DNA of 64,000 nt from Mycoplasmopsis agassizii (GCF_002272945.1 NZ_NQMN01000001.1:567945-631944), one strand, 5' to 3'; positions 21,483-33,584 are shown, numbered from the stretch's first letter. A program made the numbers and translations. The notes: generated by a model from the letters alone, not told the origin.

Positions 21483-23492
21483 ATGAAAGTAAAAAGATTA
21501 ACAAGTTTTAGTATTTTAAACATGTTACATCGCAAATTTAAGTGTGATGATTCTTTTTATTGCTCTTCAGAAATTTTCAGTTATGCAGAAAATAAAATTT
21601 TTGGTTGAAAAATACATGTTTCTTCAATTGAAAAAAATGTTGATGAGATTTTGAAAAAAGTTTACTTTTATTGCTTGAAATATAAATTGACTTTTAAATT
21701 TATTTCAAGTTATGAAAATCTATTTACAACTTTAACAAGAATTTATAATCATGAACAACAGGGAAAATTTATAACTATTTATTTTCCTAATCAAAATGCT
21801 ATGAAACTACATTATAAAAATCTTAGCAAAATTTTTATGAACTATAATGGTCCTTTAATTATTACTGATATGCGAAAGGGCATTAATAATGTAGTTCAAT
21901 ACAGATTTTCAAGATTTAATTTTGAGAATGAAAAACAAAAAAGTAATATTGAAAAATATTCACTAAAAAGTTTTTTCTTTTCAGATGATAATCTCTTTAA
22001 ATTTGAAAAACACAAATATAAATTTATAAAAATGATAAGTGAAAATAATTCAGGTTTTACGACTCTTGTAGAAAAAGATGGAAAAAAATTTATTCTCAAA
22101 TGTATTAAACCTTATATTAAAGTTAAGAAAGGCTTATCATATAAAATGATTGCTAAGAATGAAATTAGTAATCTTGAGTTATTAAAAAATAGTGACTTTG
22201 TATCAAAAATAAAAGAATATTTTTATTACAAAAATCATACTTTTATTATTAGAGAATACATAGATGGTTCTACTTTAGAATCGCAAAAATTAATGTTTTA
22301 TTATGGTTTAAAAAGCATTGATAAAACAAGAACTAGTAATGTTATTAAGTTAATTAAAAATTTATTTAAAACATTAAAAAAACTTCATCAAGATTCAATT
22401 ATTTACAACGATTTTCATCTAGATAATTTTGTTTATGACATCAAAAATAATAAGCTTTGATTTATCGATTTTGATGCATCCTATAAAATTAAAAATGAAT
22501 TAAAAATTGACAACATAGAATTTAATTTACCTTTAATTCATATAAATAAAAAAGATTATGAAGCAGACATAATTAAATTAAGTGTTATGATAATTGGTTT
22601 ATTAACTAATGCTAATAAGTTAGTCGAATCAAACAATCAAACTGCATATTTAGATTATTTCAAATATGTTTCTGAAAAGAGAAAAATACCAAACCAATTA
22701 GTTAGTTTTTTATTATCAGTTATTGAAAATCCAAATTGAGACAATGTTGCTTTACAACTTTCTAAATTAAATTTAAAGTTTTTAAAAGAAGAATATAAAG
22801 ATACAAGTAATTGAAATTCCTTTGTTATTGAAACACATAATTCATTAGTAAAAGAAATAGATAATTCTAAATCTTTAATAAGTAACATTCCTGATGACAT
22901 TCACCTAAAATTAATTTTTCACCCTATTTATCAAAACTCATTTTGAGCTAACCATGAACACGTTGAAAAGTGATTGGTTAATAAAATGCCTTTTTATAAA
23001 TTTATTGATTTATATTTTATTGAAAAAAACAAGAAGAAATCTCTTCAATTTCTAAATGATATGCTTGTGATTTCAAATGGTATATTCTACGTGAAAAACG
23101 AAAACTATTTTAGTCCTAATATTCAAGATGGAACCGCACTACTTAATCTTGTTTTATTCGAAATTTATAAACTAGACAAAAATGAAGGAATTTTCATATT
23201 AATTGAAATTTTATTTAATTCAATTAATAATCCTATTCAACCCAAAATTAATTTTATGCATGGCTCTGCAGGAGCAATGCATGTTGTACTAAAACTTAAC
23301 AGTATAATTAAAAAAAATATCTCAGATGATTTAAAAGATTTTTTAATTTTGACATCAATGTCAATTGATAAAGATTCTAATAAATTAAAAATTTGAGATT
23401 ACAGAAATACAATTTTAAATAATAAATTCATGATCGGTGTTCCAGGTGTTTTATACATTTTTGATGAAGCATTTTCTTATTTAAAATTTTAA
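21483..23492 (+). CDS. Class III/IV lanthipeptide synthetase-like protein (LanKC/LanL type)
   Basis: 669 residues with three parts in the LanKC order. (1) Residues 1-150 match my recollection of the N-terminal lyase part: GWKIHVS (41-47), FK (71-72), GKFITIYF (94-101), GP plus TDMR (123-131), YRFSRF (140-145). (2) A Ser/Thr-kinase-like part at 180-340: Lys206 in ILKC, catalytic Asp310 in YNDFHLDN, Asp329 in the DFD that replaces DFG. (3) A short LanC-like part at 480-669: DGTALL (549-554), HGSAGA (593-598), GVPG (652-655); the Cys-Cys-His zinc ligands of LanC and LanL are not seen. Known LanKC enzymes dehydrate Ser/Thr by phosphorylation and elimination, then cyclise. At 669 residues it is short for the family. 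Probably leaderless. ABC exporters follow. Confidence 0.85.
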
Positions 23493-23529
23493 ATTATTAA
23501 AATTTATAATTCATAACGAAAGGAAAAAT

Positions 23530-25098
23530 ATGAAATATTTTTTTAAAAACAAATTGCTTTTTTGATCAACTATTTTAGTAATGATTATTACAGTTACATC
23601 AGGACCAGTTGCATTATTCTTTTTAGGAAGAGTTTTTCAAACATATGTTTTTGCTAATGGTCAGTTAGTTAATCAAAATGAGGCAATTATAAATATTATT
23701 GTCTTATTTGCATTGACAGCATCTGCTGTTTTATTTGGTGCAATATGAATCTATTTAAGAATCAATCTTATAAAGAGATGTATCTTTTATCTAAGAGAAG
23801 ATATATCTTCAAAAATTTCAAATATATCACTTAAAAAATTATCAGATAGTTCTTCATTAAGTGCTATTTATACAAATAATGTTGAGCAAGTAAAGGAAAC
23901 ATTTTTCAGAGATTTTTTAAACTTAATTCATTACAGTGCAACTTTTATTGTTGCTATAGTATTAATGTCAATTATATGAATTCATTTATTATGAATTTCT
24001 GTAATAGTTATTTTACTTGGTCTTCTTATAACAATTTTGACACAAGGAATTACTCAAAAATCTCAAGTGCTTTATCAGCAAAGTGAATCAAAATATGTTT
24101 CAGAATCAAACAAAATATTTAATAGCCATAGAGTGTTTTGATTCAATTCAAAACAAAACTTTTTCAAGTCCTATCTTTTAAGATCTTTTGCAAATTTTAA
24201 AAAAGGAGCGTATAGATCATTTAATTTTCAGTTAACTATAGATTCTATAGTTAGTGCTTTAGTTGTACTTGTGCAATTTTCAACTTTAATTGCTTCAATT
24301 TTAATTTTCTATTTTATACCAGGTCAATTTGAAGTAGGATTTTTAGTTTCAATTTTAGGCTTATCAGGAACATTAATTTCTGCATTTTCAATGACATTAG
24401 GTAGTGTATTTTCAGTAAAAGCAGGTAAAGCATTATTTAAAGTTTTTGATATTGAACAAGAACCTAAATTAGAAGATTTAAAAACAAAAGTTAGAAACAT
24501 TAAAGTTTCAAATTTAACTTTTAATAATGGCGAAAGAGACATTTTCAAGAACGATAATTTTGTTTTTGAAACAAAAAAGAAATATCTAATTAAGGGTGCT
24601 AGTGGTAGTGGAAAAAGTTTATTATTAAAATTTATTTTAGGTATGAATGAAAATGAAGAATCAAATATTTTAGTTAATGATCAAAACTTAAAACAACTAT
24701 CAAAAAACGATTTTCTAAAGCAGTTATCCTATTTAACAAACGACGCATTTTTATTTGATGATAGTGTCATAAATAATATTTTGGTAGAAGCTAAATTCGA
24801 TAAAAATCGTTTACAAATTATTTGTAATATTTTAGAAATCAGTGACACACTATTAAAAGCAACTAATACAGCAAAATTATCTTCTGGAGAAAAACAAAAA
24901 ATTTCTTTAGCTAGAGAACTATATAAAAATAAAGAAATTTTAGTAATTGATGAAGCATTTTCAAACCTAGATAGAAATGTCAAGATTAAATTAAATGATT
25001 TCTTAACAAAGCAAAAAGATTTAACATTAATTGTTATTGCGCACCATTTAGAAGAAGAAATTGAAAGGGGATTTGATGAAATCATTGCAATATCATAG
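23530..25098 (+). CDS. ABC exporter half-transporter A1
   Basis: 522 residues, fused membrane (about 1-300) and ATPase (about 320-522) domains of the ABCB/lipid-peptide exporter type. Walker A GASGSGKS at 356-363, signature LSSGEKQK at 450-457, Walker B LVIDEAF with Glu475, and switch His in VIAHH. It has no N-terminal C39 peptidase domain. It starts 37 bases after the synthetase gene with AAAGGAA as RBS, so probably shares its transcript. Its last 23 bases overlap the start of B1. It has the same length (523 codons) as A2 at 26862, of which it is a paralogue. Likely exports the product of the upstream enzyme, by context. Confidence 0.88.
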
Positions 25099-26716
25099 AA
25101 ATGCACTTTATTATTTAAAAGTAAATTTCTGATACTCATTTGTTACTTTTATAATAGTAGCAATTTCTGCATCACTAGGGGCAATTTCCCCTCTCTTTTT
25201 GACACAATTATTAACTGAAATTTTAGCATCTCCAAATGATTTAAATCAAAAAGTTGTTACTTGATTAGTTGTTTCAATTTTAGGTTGAGTTTTCTTCGTA
25301 ATTTTTTCAATTCTTAATCAGGTTATGATTAGAAAATTAAGAATCAAAATGCAAAAATCAATTAAAGATGATTTTCAAAATTATATTTCAAGAATTTCCG
25401 CAAATGATTTTAAGAAAATAGGTAGTGAAACATTCTTCAATTGATTTAATACTGACATAGTTAATCTTTCAAAAGCATATACAAGTTTTTATGATATTGT
25501 TAGTGCAGTTGTTGCAATTATTTCAATTATATTAACATTTGTATTTATTCCTTCAAGTAACGTGATAATTGCAGGAGCATTTATTTTAGGATTATTTATA
25601 ATTTCAATTGTTCCATTTTTCTTTGCAAAAATGAATAAAAGAGAAGTTGCAAATCAATCAAAAACATATGATAAATTTTTTATTAATGTTTCAAAACTTT
25701 TAGAAAACTTAAAATATTTAAGAATTAATTTTTACTTAAATAAAGTAATTAATAAAGTTAGCGCATCAAATCATGACTTATTTAAAGCAGATATTAAAAA
25801 AGATTATGTTAAATTAATATCTGATACAGTTGCAGATATTACTTATTCAATTTATTTAATTTTATTTATGGGATTAGTATTAGGATTAATTTATATAGGA
25901 AATACAACAAGTAATTTACCTGTATATTTAATTCCCGGAATTGCCTTAATGTCAACAATTGATAATATATTTACAAGTGGTAAAAGCGAAGTTTTAACAC
26001 TATCAAATACATATATTCAAATTAAAAGTCGTGCTGCAATTATTAATAAATGAAAAGAAGAATTTTCAAAACTTGAAATTCAAGATGAAGCAAATAAAAT
26101 TGAAATTAAAAGTATTAGTTTTGAAAATTTCAAGTCACCATTTGTTAAAACAAATAAATATTCAGAGTTTAATTTTAAATTAGATGATCAAGTTAGAAAA
26201 ATTTTAATTTTAGGAAGAAATGGAATTGGTAAGTCAACTATTTTAAATTCAATTTTAAAAATTAATGAAGACTATTCGGGATCAATTAAAATTAATGATC
26301 AAGATATTTCAAAAATATCATCTGAAACGATTTATAAAAGTTTAAGCTATATTGATTCTCATAATGTTGTTTTCGATATTTCAATTGATGAAAATATTGC
26401 TCTTGATTTTGAAAGTCAAAATCAAAATAAAATAACTGTTGTAAAAACAGTTTCTAAGGTTGATTTTGAATTAGAAAAGGATCAACTTGCTAGCAGTTTA
26501 TCGACTGGACAAATTCAAAGAATTGATATTGCTAGAAACTTATATAGAGGTAATAAAATTTTATTACTAGATGAAGCTTTTGCTAATATCGATAAAAAAA
26601 GAGCAATCGAAATTGAAGAATCATTATTAGCAAATAAAGAAATAAGAATGATTAATATTAGTCATAATATTTCAGATGAGTTAGCTGATAAATATGATCT
26701 AGTTTTAAAACTTTAA
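25076..26716 (+). CDS. ABC exporter half-transporter B1
   Basis: 546 residues, membrane plus ATPase domains, partner of A1. Six hydrophobic segments lie in residues 20-310. Walker A GRNGIGKS is at 380-387, signature LSTGQIQR, Walker B LLLDEAFANID, switch His in NISHN. ATG 25076 lies inside the end of A1 (23-base overlap) after AAAGGGG, so translation is coupled. It differs clearly from A1 in sequence, which suggests an A1-B1 heterodimer. Same length as B2. Confidence 0.88.
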
Positions 26717-26728
26717 AATATTATTTGT

Positions 26729-26762
26729 AAACTTCTTTTCATAATTTTAAAAGAAGTTTTTT
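26729..26762 (+). terminator. Terminator after B1
   Basis: Eleven-base stem AAACTTCTTTT/AAAAGAAGTTT with a nine-base loop and T6. It separates the synthetase-A1-B1 unit from A2-B2. Confidence 0.9.
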
Positions 26763-26861
26763 ATAAAATTAAAAGACAACTTTAATTTTTTCATAATTAT
26801 TTAATTTACAAATTATTAGAAAATATTTTTATCACGTATCATTTTAAAAAAAGGAACAAAT

Positions 26862-28430
26862 ATGAAATACTTTTTAAAAAACAAGTTAATCTTTTTCTTA
26901 TTGATTATGGCGATAATAATTAATGCAGCAACATCACCACTGGTGCTATATTTTGCTGGTAAAATTGCTCAAACCTATATCTTTTCAAACTCAGAATTAG
27001 TTGACCCTGCAATAGCTACCATAAACATAATTCTTTTCTTCATTATATTATTTGTCAACACCGTTTCAATTCTTTGTAGAAGATATTTTAGAATAATTTT
27101 GCTTAGAAAGAGTACATTTCAACTTAGAGAAGATGTTTCAAAAGGTATAACTAAAATTTCTTTGAAGAAACTAGGGGAAAAATTAGAACTGAGCTCATTA
27201 TATACAAATAATATTGATCAGGTTTATAATTCGTACCTTGACCAGTTTATTTATCTTTTATTTTATTCAGCTTTATTTATTTCTACTCTAGTTGTAGTAT
27301 CAATAATTTGAATTCACTTACTTTGAATATCTCTAATAATTGTTATACTAGGTTTCTTAGTAAATAGAATATCTAAAAAATATACAGAGAGAGGTTATTT
27401 GCTAGAACAAAAAAGTGAATCAGAATATGTAAGAGATGCAGGTAAATCATTTAACAGTTACAAAACTTTTTGACTTACGAATAAACGATCTTTTTTTATA
27501 GAATATTTATCTAAAATATTTGTAGTATATAAAAAGAAATCTTACAAATCAATAAATAATTTAATGGTAATGATTGCAATTTTAAATATTACAATTTTTA
27601 TTATTCAATTTAGTACTCTTGTTGCATCAGTCCTTGTTTTTTATTACATACCAGGGCAGTTAGAAGCAGGTTTCTTAATCTCTATTATAGGATTATCTGG
27701 AACACTAATTGCATCATTTTCTATATTAATAAGAAGTGGAATCTCATATAGATCAAGTAGAATACTATTAAAAAAATTCGAGATTGAAAGCGAACTTATT
27801 TCATCTGAGTTTCATGAAGAAATTCAAAATATTAATGTAACAAACTTAACCTTTAATAATAATGAGAAACCAGTATTTTCAAAAAATAATTTTGCATTTG
27901 AAAAAAATAAAAAATATTTGATTAAAGGTGCAAGTGGTAGTGGAAAAAGTTTATTAATTAAATTTATTTTAGGTATTAATGAAAACGAAGAATCTAATAT
28001 ATTTATAAATAATAAAAACATAAAAAATATTTCAAAAGATGACTACATAAGGAAAATTTCATATTTAACAAATAAGGCTTTTTTGTTCAATGATAATATT
28101 TTAAATAATATTATTTTGGAAAAAGAACTTGATCAAAATAAACTTAAAAACTTATGCAATATTTTAGAAATAAGTGATGATTTATTAAATACTAAAAATA
28201 TGGAAAAACTATCTTCGGGTGAAAAACAAAAAGTTGCTTTTGCTAGAGAACTGTATAAAAATAATAAAATTTTAATTGCTGATGAAGCATTCTCTAATTT
28301 GGATAAAAAAGTTAAAATTAAATTAAATGATTTTTTAACCAATCAAAAAGAGCTTACACTTTTTGTTATTGCTCACCATTTAGATGATGAAATAGAAAGG
28401 GGTTTTGATGAAATTATTGAACTATCATAG
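26862..28430 (+). CDS. ABC exporter half-transporter A2
   Basis: 522 residues, the same length as A1 and alike throughout: MKYF(F/L)KNKL start, IWIHLLWIS segment, Walker A GASGSGKS, signature LSSGEKQK. The membrane half has diverged more than the ATPase half. Walker B reads LIADEAF. It has its own RBS (AAAGGAAC) and lies behind a terminator, so it probably has its own promoter. The last bases overlap B2. Arose with B2 by duplication of the A1-B1 pair. Confidence 0.88.
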
Positions 28431-30048
28431 AAATGCAATTTACTATTTAAAAGTTAATTTTTTTATTTCATTTTTGACTTTACTAGTAACCATTTCTTCT
28501 GCAGTTTTTACTGCTTTAACTTCTCTTTTTATTGATCAGCTTTTAAGTGAAATAATCAGTTCACCAAATGATTTTACAGTTAATATAAAAATATGATTAG
28601 TAGTTGCTGTAATTTCAGCTTTTATAAATATCGTTTCTATACTAACAAAAATTTTACTAATGAGAAAATTGAATATTAGAATTAAGGAATCAATAAAAAG
28701 TGATTTTCAAAATTATGTTTCAAGGTTATCCTTCAACAATTTTAAAAAAATTGGCAGTGAAAAAATCTTTAACTGATTTAATACAGATTTGAATACCCTG
28801 TCAATAACATATCTTACTTATTTTGATATAGTAGAATCTGTTATACAAATTCTAGCATTAGTAATTGGCTTTAGCTTACTGCCTGCAAGCAGTGTAATTA
28901 TTGCAGCAGCATTTGTTTTGGGATTAGCAATTATTTCATCAGTGCCTTTTCTGTTTACAAAAATAACTAAAAAATATGTTTTGAATCAATCAAAAGTATT
29001 TGATAAGTTTTTTATTAATGTCTCTAAACTTGTTGACAATCTGGCATATTTAAGACTTAACTTTTATATTGATAAAGTCGTGCAGAAAATAACTGATTCA
29101 AATAAAAAACTATATCATGCTGAAGTTAAAAAAGATTCGGTTCTTTTATTATCAGATGCAGTCTCAGATTTAGTATTTTTGATTTATGTTTCACTTTTAA
29201 TAGGTCTTACCTTAGGATTAATTTATGTGGGTAGAACTACAAGTAATTTGGAATTATTTTTAATTCCAAGTGTTGCTATTATCGCATCACTTCAAAATAG
29301 TTTTGATGTCGGAAAACAGGCTGTTTTAGTTATATCTAACTCAATAGTTCAATTAAAATCTAGAGTAGCAATTATTAATAAATGAAAAGAAGAATTTGAT
29401 CAAATTACACTTGAAGATGAAGCTCAAAAACTTGAAATTAATAGTATTAGTTTTAACAACTTCAAATCACCACATGTTAAAACAACTAAGCACTCTGAAT
29501 TAAATTTTGCTTTAAATGATAAGGTCAAAAAAATTCTAATTCAAGGTAGAAACGGGATTGGTAAATCAACTATTTTAAATTCATTATTAAAATTTAATAA
29601 TGATTATTCAGGTCAAATTAAAATTAATAATAATGACATTTCTAAAATAGATACATCTTCAATTTACAATAGTTTAAATTATATTGATTCACATAATATA
29701 GTTCTAGATTTATCAATTGATGAAAACATTGCCATGAGTTATGATAATTTAGATAAGACTAAATTATTGAGAGTAAAATCAATTTCTAAAATTGATTTTG
29801 AACTTGCTGATAAGCAAAATATTGAAGAGCTTTCAACAGGACAAAAACAAAGAATAGATATTGCCAGAAACTTATATAGGGATAATAAAATATTATTACT
29901 AGATGAAGCATTTGCTAATATTGACCGAGAACGTGCAATTGAAATAGAAAAATCTTTATTAGAAAATAAAGATCTTAAGATGATTAATATTAGTCACAAT
30001 GTTTCAGATGAGTTTGCTGATAAATATGATTTAGTTTTAAAATTATAG
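28408..30048 (+). CDS. ABC exporter half-transporter B2
   Basis: 546 residues, paralogue of B1 at identical length. Walker A GRNGIGKS, signature LSTGQKQR, Walker B LLLDEAFANID and the C-terminal SDEFADKYDLVLKL match B1. ATG at 28408 lies 23 bases inside A2 after AAAGGGG, the same arrangement as A1-B1. Presumed A2-B2 heterodimer; substrate unknown. The membrane segments differ from B1, so the two pairs may carry different substrates. Confidence 0.88.
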
Positions 30049-30053
30049 ATTTA

Positions 30054-30085
30054 AAAATAGAAGCATTTTTACTTGCTTCTATTTT
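30054..30085. terminator. Bidirectional terminator between B2 and the acidic protein
   Basis: Stem AAAATAGAAGC/GCTTCTATTTT with a ten-base loop; T-rich on both strands. It serves B2 on the plus strand and the convergent gene ending at 30100 on the minus strand. Confidence 0.82.
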
Positions 30086-30099
30086 CTTTTGTATTAATT

Positions 30100-30471
30100 T
30101 TATCACTCGTATTTTTTGCCAGATTTTGTTACTACAACAGTTTTACCTGTTTTCTCATCTCTAACAATTCGACAAACATGTGTGAAATGTTTTTTACGTT
30201 TAGGTTCAGAAGAATCTGAATCTGATTCAACTTCTTCATGTGTTGTATCAAACATAGTGTTTTCAAATTCTTCTTCGAATTCATCTGCGATGTTTTCGAA
30301 GATTTCACTTTGTTGTCCGTACTTTTGTGATAGTTTTCTAAAAAGTTTAGACATTTTCATTGCGTTTTCTTTTGATGAGTCTTCATCATCAAAATCTAAA
30401 TCTCACTCAAAATCAACATCTAACTTTTCTAATTGTTTAAGATTTTTGAATAATTTATCTCATTTTGACAT
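30100..30471 (-). CDS. Acidic hypothetical protein
   Basis: 123 residues. The first 85 residues are rich in Asp, Glu and Ser (DFDDEDSS, EFEEEFEN, ESDSDSSE); the C-terminal 35 are basic (PKRKKHFTHVCRIV, then KTVVVTKSGKKYEW). I do not recognise a family. The frame contains three UGA Trp codons including the last residue before TAA. AAAGG lies 13 bases before the ATG. It stands alone between two terminator-bounded units. A small charged nucleic-acid or ribosome partner is possible but is only a guess. Confidence 0.6.
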
Positions 30472-30589
30472 ATTTCTTAAATAACCTTTCTTTTGCTAAA
30501 TTTTAATTTATTTGCAAATAATTTTAATCTTTTTTAGGTAATTTTAGTAAGAAATATCAACAAAAAAACTGTTCTTATTTCTTAAAAAA

Positions 30590-31771
30590 TTAACCTAGTT
30601 CAATTGCATCACGTGCAATTACATATTCTTCATTTGTAGGCACAACATAGACAGCAATTGAACTATCTTTTGTAGAAATTAAACGTGGTTCTGATGAACG
30701 AATTGCGTTTAATTCAGGATCTAATTTAATATAAACTAAATTAATTTTTTCAATAATTGCTTGTCTAGTTGAAGCTGAGTTTTCACCAACACCTGCTGTA
30801 AAAGTAATAGCATCAATATTTGGTCCTATTTTATTTAAATAGTTAATTAAATAATCAGCAGTTTTTTGTGCATACAAGTCAAGGGCAAATTCAGCATCCC
30901 TGTTACCTGCTTTAGCAGCTTCTTGAACATCACGCATATCACTTGAAACTTGTGATACACCTTTTAATCCTGATTCTTTATTTAAAATATTTGTTGCTTG
31001 TTCTGCACTAATATTTTTTGCCTTAACAACAAAATCAACAATTGCAGGATCAACATCTCCACTACGTGTTCCCATCATTACACCAGCAAGTGGTGTTAGT
31101 CCCATTGAAGTATCAATTGATTTAGAATCTTTAATAGCTGCTAAAGAAGCACCATTACCGATATGACAATTTACGATATTAACTTTGTCTTTCTTCAGTA
31201 ATTTCTGCATTACTTCTGTAATAAATAGGTGACTGGTTCCATGGAAACCAAATTTTCTAATTCCTAATTCTTCAGTTCATGACTTAGGAATTGGGTAAAC
31301 ATAGTTAACTTTATCTAAAGTAGCATGAAAAGCAGTGTCATATGTTGCTGATAATTTAGCATGTGGCATTAACTTTTTAAACGCTTCAATTGATTGTAAA
31401 GCACCAGGGTTATGTAGTGGTGCAAAAGGAATATAATCACGAATAATTTTTTCAACTTCATCAGTAATAACTGTTGATTTAGTTAAAGTAGGACCACCTG
31501 AAACAACTCTAAAACCGATATGAGTAATTTCTTCATTATTTTTAACTAGTTCAATTTCTTTTCATAGTTTTAAGAATGCTTCAACAGTTTCTTCGTGATT
31601 TTTTAAAGGTAATTCTAGTTCGTGTTTTTCTTTAAATTTGAAAGTAATGTGACTCATTTCTAAACCGATACGTTCTGCTAAACCACTAGCAATTACTTCA
31701 AAATTGCTTGTTTCTAAAAGTGCAACTTTCATTGATGAAGAACCAGCATTGATAACTAAAACTTTTGACAT
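30590..31771 (-). CDS. ackA: Acetate kinase
   Basis: 393 residues. Makes ATP and acetate from acetyl phosphate, the main ATP step after pyruvate dehydrogenase in glycolytic mycoplasmas. Signatures: NAGSSSMK at 8-15, FGFHGTSH, NCHIGNGASL, MGLTPLAGVMMGTR and FTAGVGENS. Its ATG shares one base with the pta stop (TAATG), so the two are coupled. Order pta-ackA is conserved. Confidence 0.97.
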
Positions 31772-32733
31772 TATTTAGTTCCTTTTGCTTGAATTGCTGT
31801 AATAAAAATTGTGTTAACTAAATCAGTTAAACTAGCACCACGACTTAGATCATTAACAGGCATTGCTGCACCTGTAACAATTGGTCCATAGGCTTCTCAA
31901 TTACCCATTCTTTGAGCGATTTTATATCCAATATTTCCTGCATTAATATCAGGGAAAATAAAGATATTTGCAGGTTCACTAAATTCAGGGTTTTTGTATT
32001 TTTTAGCTAAAACTTCTTTATCAAAAGCAGCATCAAATTGAATTTCCCCTAAAGCTAGGCGATGTGGATTTTCTAAATTAAAGAATTTAGTTGCTTCGCT
32101 AACTTTTTTACTTTCTTCAGTCACGGCTGAACCTTGAGTTGAAAACGATAAGAAAGCAGGGCGTGGTTTAATATTTCATGCTTCTAAAAAGTTGGCTGTG
32201 TTATTAGCAATTTCTACAAGTTGTGCTGATGTAGGATTAACATTGATTGAAATATCTGTAAAAGTGTAAACTTCTTCACCTTTTACCATCAGCATTAATG
32301 ATGAAATAGTTTTTGTTCCACTGCGTGGTCCAATAACTTTAAAAACTGAGCGTAAAATGTCAGCACTAGTATACACTAGTCCACCAACTACGCCATCAAA
32401 CATCCCTGATTTTAAGAGCATCATTGCATAGTAAGGGCGAGTTTTTAAAGCAGCACGCACTGCTTCTTCAGTTTCTTTACCTTTTCTAATTTCTAATAAG
32501 CGTGTGACAAAGCCTTCATATTGGCTTTTGTTAGCGTGAATGTTAATAGTTTTAACATCTAGATTAGGAATATCTTTTTCTACTAATAAAGTAACTTCAA
32601 CTTTATCATGGTCTTTTAAAATTTTTGCCGCTTCTAGGGCACGGCTATCATCACCATCAACAATTAGGATCTTTTTAACACCTGTAATTGCTGAGAGACT
32701 TTTTTCTATAAATGGAGCAGGTTTAAATGCCAT
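31771..32733 (-). CDS. pta: Phosphate acetyltransferase
   Basis: 320 residues, the short form of Pta without a DRTGG domain. It converts acetyl-CoA and phosphate to acetyl phosphate for AckA. Family motifs include MLLKSGMFDGVVGGLVYTSADILR, PAFLSFSTQGS, GEIQFDAAFD and FPDINAGNIGYKIAQR. AGAGGAATT precedes ATG 32733. A TATAAT at 32760-32765 on the minus strand is a likely -10 box, about 20 bases before the RBS. Confidence 0.96.
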
Positions 32734-32830
32734 AATTCCTCTTTTCTAATTTTTATTTAATTATATAACTATCTAGCACAGAAATTGCTTTTTTTCATAT
32801 CTTTATTTAACGTTGTTAAAAAATCAAGTT

Positions 32831-32892
32831 AATAGTAGTTAAGACTACTATTAAATTACTTTGTTAGTTCATATTTAAGATGAACTAACAAA
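32831..32892. promoter_or_regulatory. Two adjacent perfect inverted repeats in the pta / coiled-coil intergenic gap
   Basis: First: AATAGTAGT with loop TAAG and arm ACTACTATT (32831-32852). Second: TTTGTTAGTTCAT with loop ATTTAAG and arm ATGAACTAACAAA (32860-32892), a 13-base perfect stem. Neither has a T-run on either strand, and they lie between divergent genes, so they are not ordinary terminators. The 349-base gap also holds the pta -10 box and a plus-strand TATAAT at 32934. Confidence 0.5.
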
Positions 32893-32908
32893 AATTAGCA
32901 AACTAGAT

Positions 32909-32939
32909 TTGTTAAATCAGTCTTAATTAAGGTTATAAT
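32909..32939 (+). promoter_or_regulatory. Possible promoter of the coiled-coil gene
   Basis: TTGTTA (32909-32914), a long 19-base spacer, TATAAT (32934-32939). The ATG is at 33083, giving a 5' UTR of about 135 bases. Confidence 0.4.
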
Positions 32940-33082
32940 TAAAAGGTGAGAATAACAAATTAATAAGCATTTTTAGTTAATCAGTTACAAATATTAGAAA
33001 ATAGAAATAGCCTTATAAGCAAACATAAAATATAACTAGAAAATTATTTAAACTCACAAATTTATGAAAAAATAAGGAATTA

Positions 33083-33562
33083 ATGATTGAAGATAAAAAC
33101 GATCTAATTAATGAAACAAAAAATGAAGATATAGCAGCTCAAATGTGTAGTAATATTAAAAAAGCATTTAGCAAGAAAAGAAGCGTAAGAATTTTAAAAA
33201 ACATCAACAACGAAGTTGATGATGAAATTGAACTACAAGTTCATTTAAAATCAAAAAAGTTACCTAAAACAGGAGGTGGTGGAGTGAAAAGAAAACCTAA
33301 ACTTAAATATGCTACTGAAGAATATGTAAAAAATGCTCTTTCAGACCTAAAAGTCGAAATTATTGGATTAATTTCTGAATCTGAAGAAAGAAATAAGATT
33401 TACGTAAAGCAAACTATCCAACAAGCTATTGCCCCTGTTGAAGAAAAAGTCAACAAACTTGAAAATAAAGTTGATTCTCTTGAAAAAAGGGTCACTGTAA
33501 TTGAAAAAACTTTATCTGCCATTCTTGACATAGTTGCTGAAATTAATAAAAAAATCAAATAG
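33083..33562 (+). CDS. Coiled-coil protein, unknown function
   Basis: 159 residues. A basic first half with a glycine patch (TGGGGVKRK, near residue 69), then YATEEYVKNALSDL, then a heptad-type coiled coil to the end (VNKLENKVDSLEKRVTVIEKTL). The layout resembles the coiled-coil proteins of the DUF16 kind in M. pneumoniae, but I cannot claim membership. It is also similar in plan to the proteins at 48376 and 48924 (a short domain, then a heptad tail of the type EKRxxxIEK ... LEAIL). RBS AAGGAA. Probably oligomeric. Confidence 0.7.
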   Translation: MIEDKNDLINETKNEDIAAQMCSNIKKAFSKKRSVRILKNINNEVDDEIELQVHLKSKKLPKTGGGGVKRKPKLKYATEEYVKNALSDLKVEIIGLISESEERNKIYVKQTIQQAIAPVEEKVNKLENKVDSLEKRVTVIEKTLSAILDIVAEINKKIK

Positions 33563-33584
33563 TTTATAACCTTAATAAGTAAAC

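Noticed and set aside
23530..30048. The ABC exporters as bacteriocin exporters with their own leader peptidase
   Set aside because: No C39 cysteine-peptidase domain precedes the membrane part in any of the four proteins.
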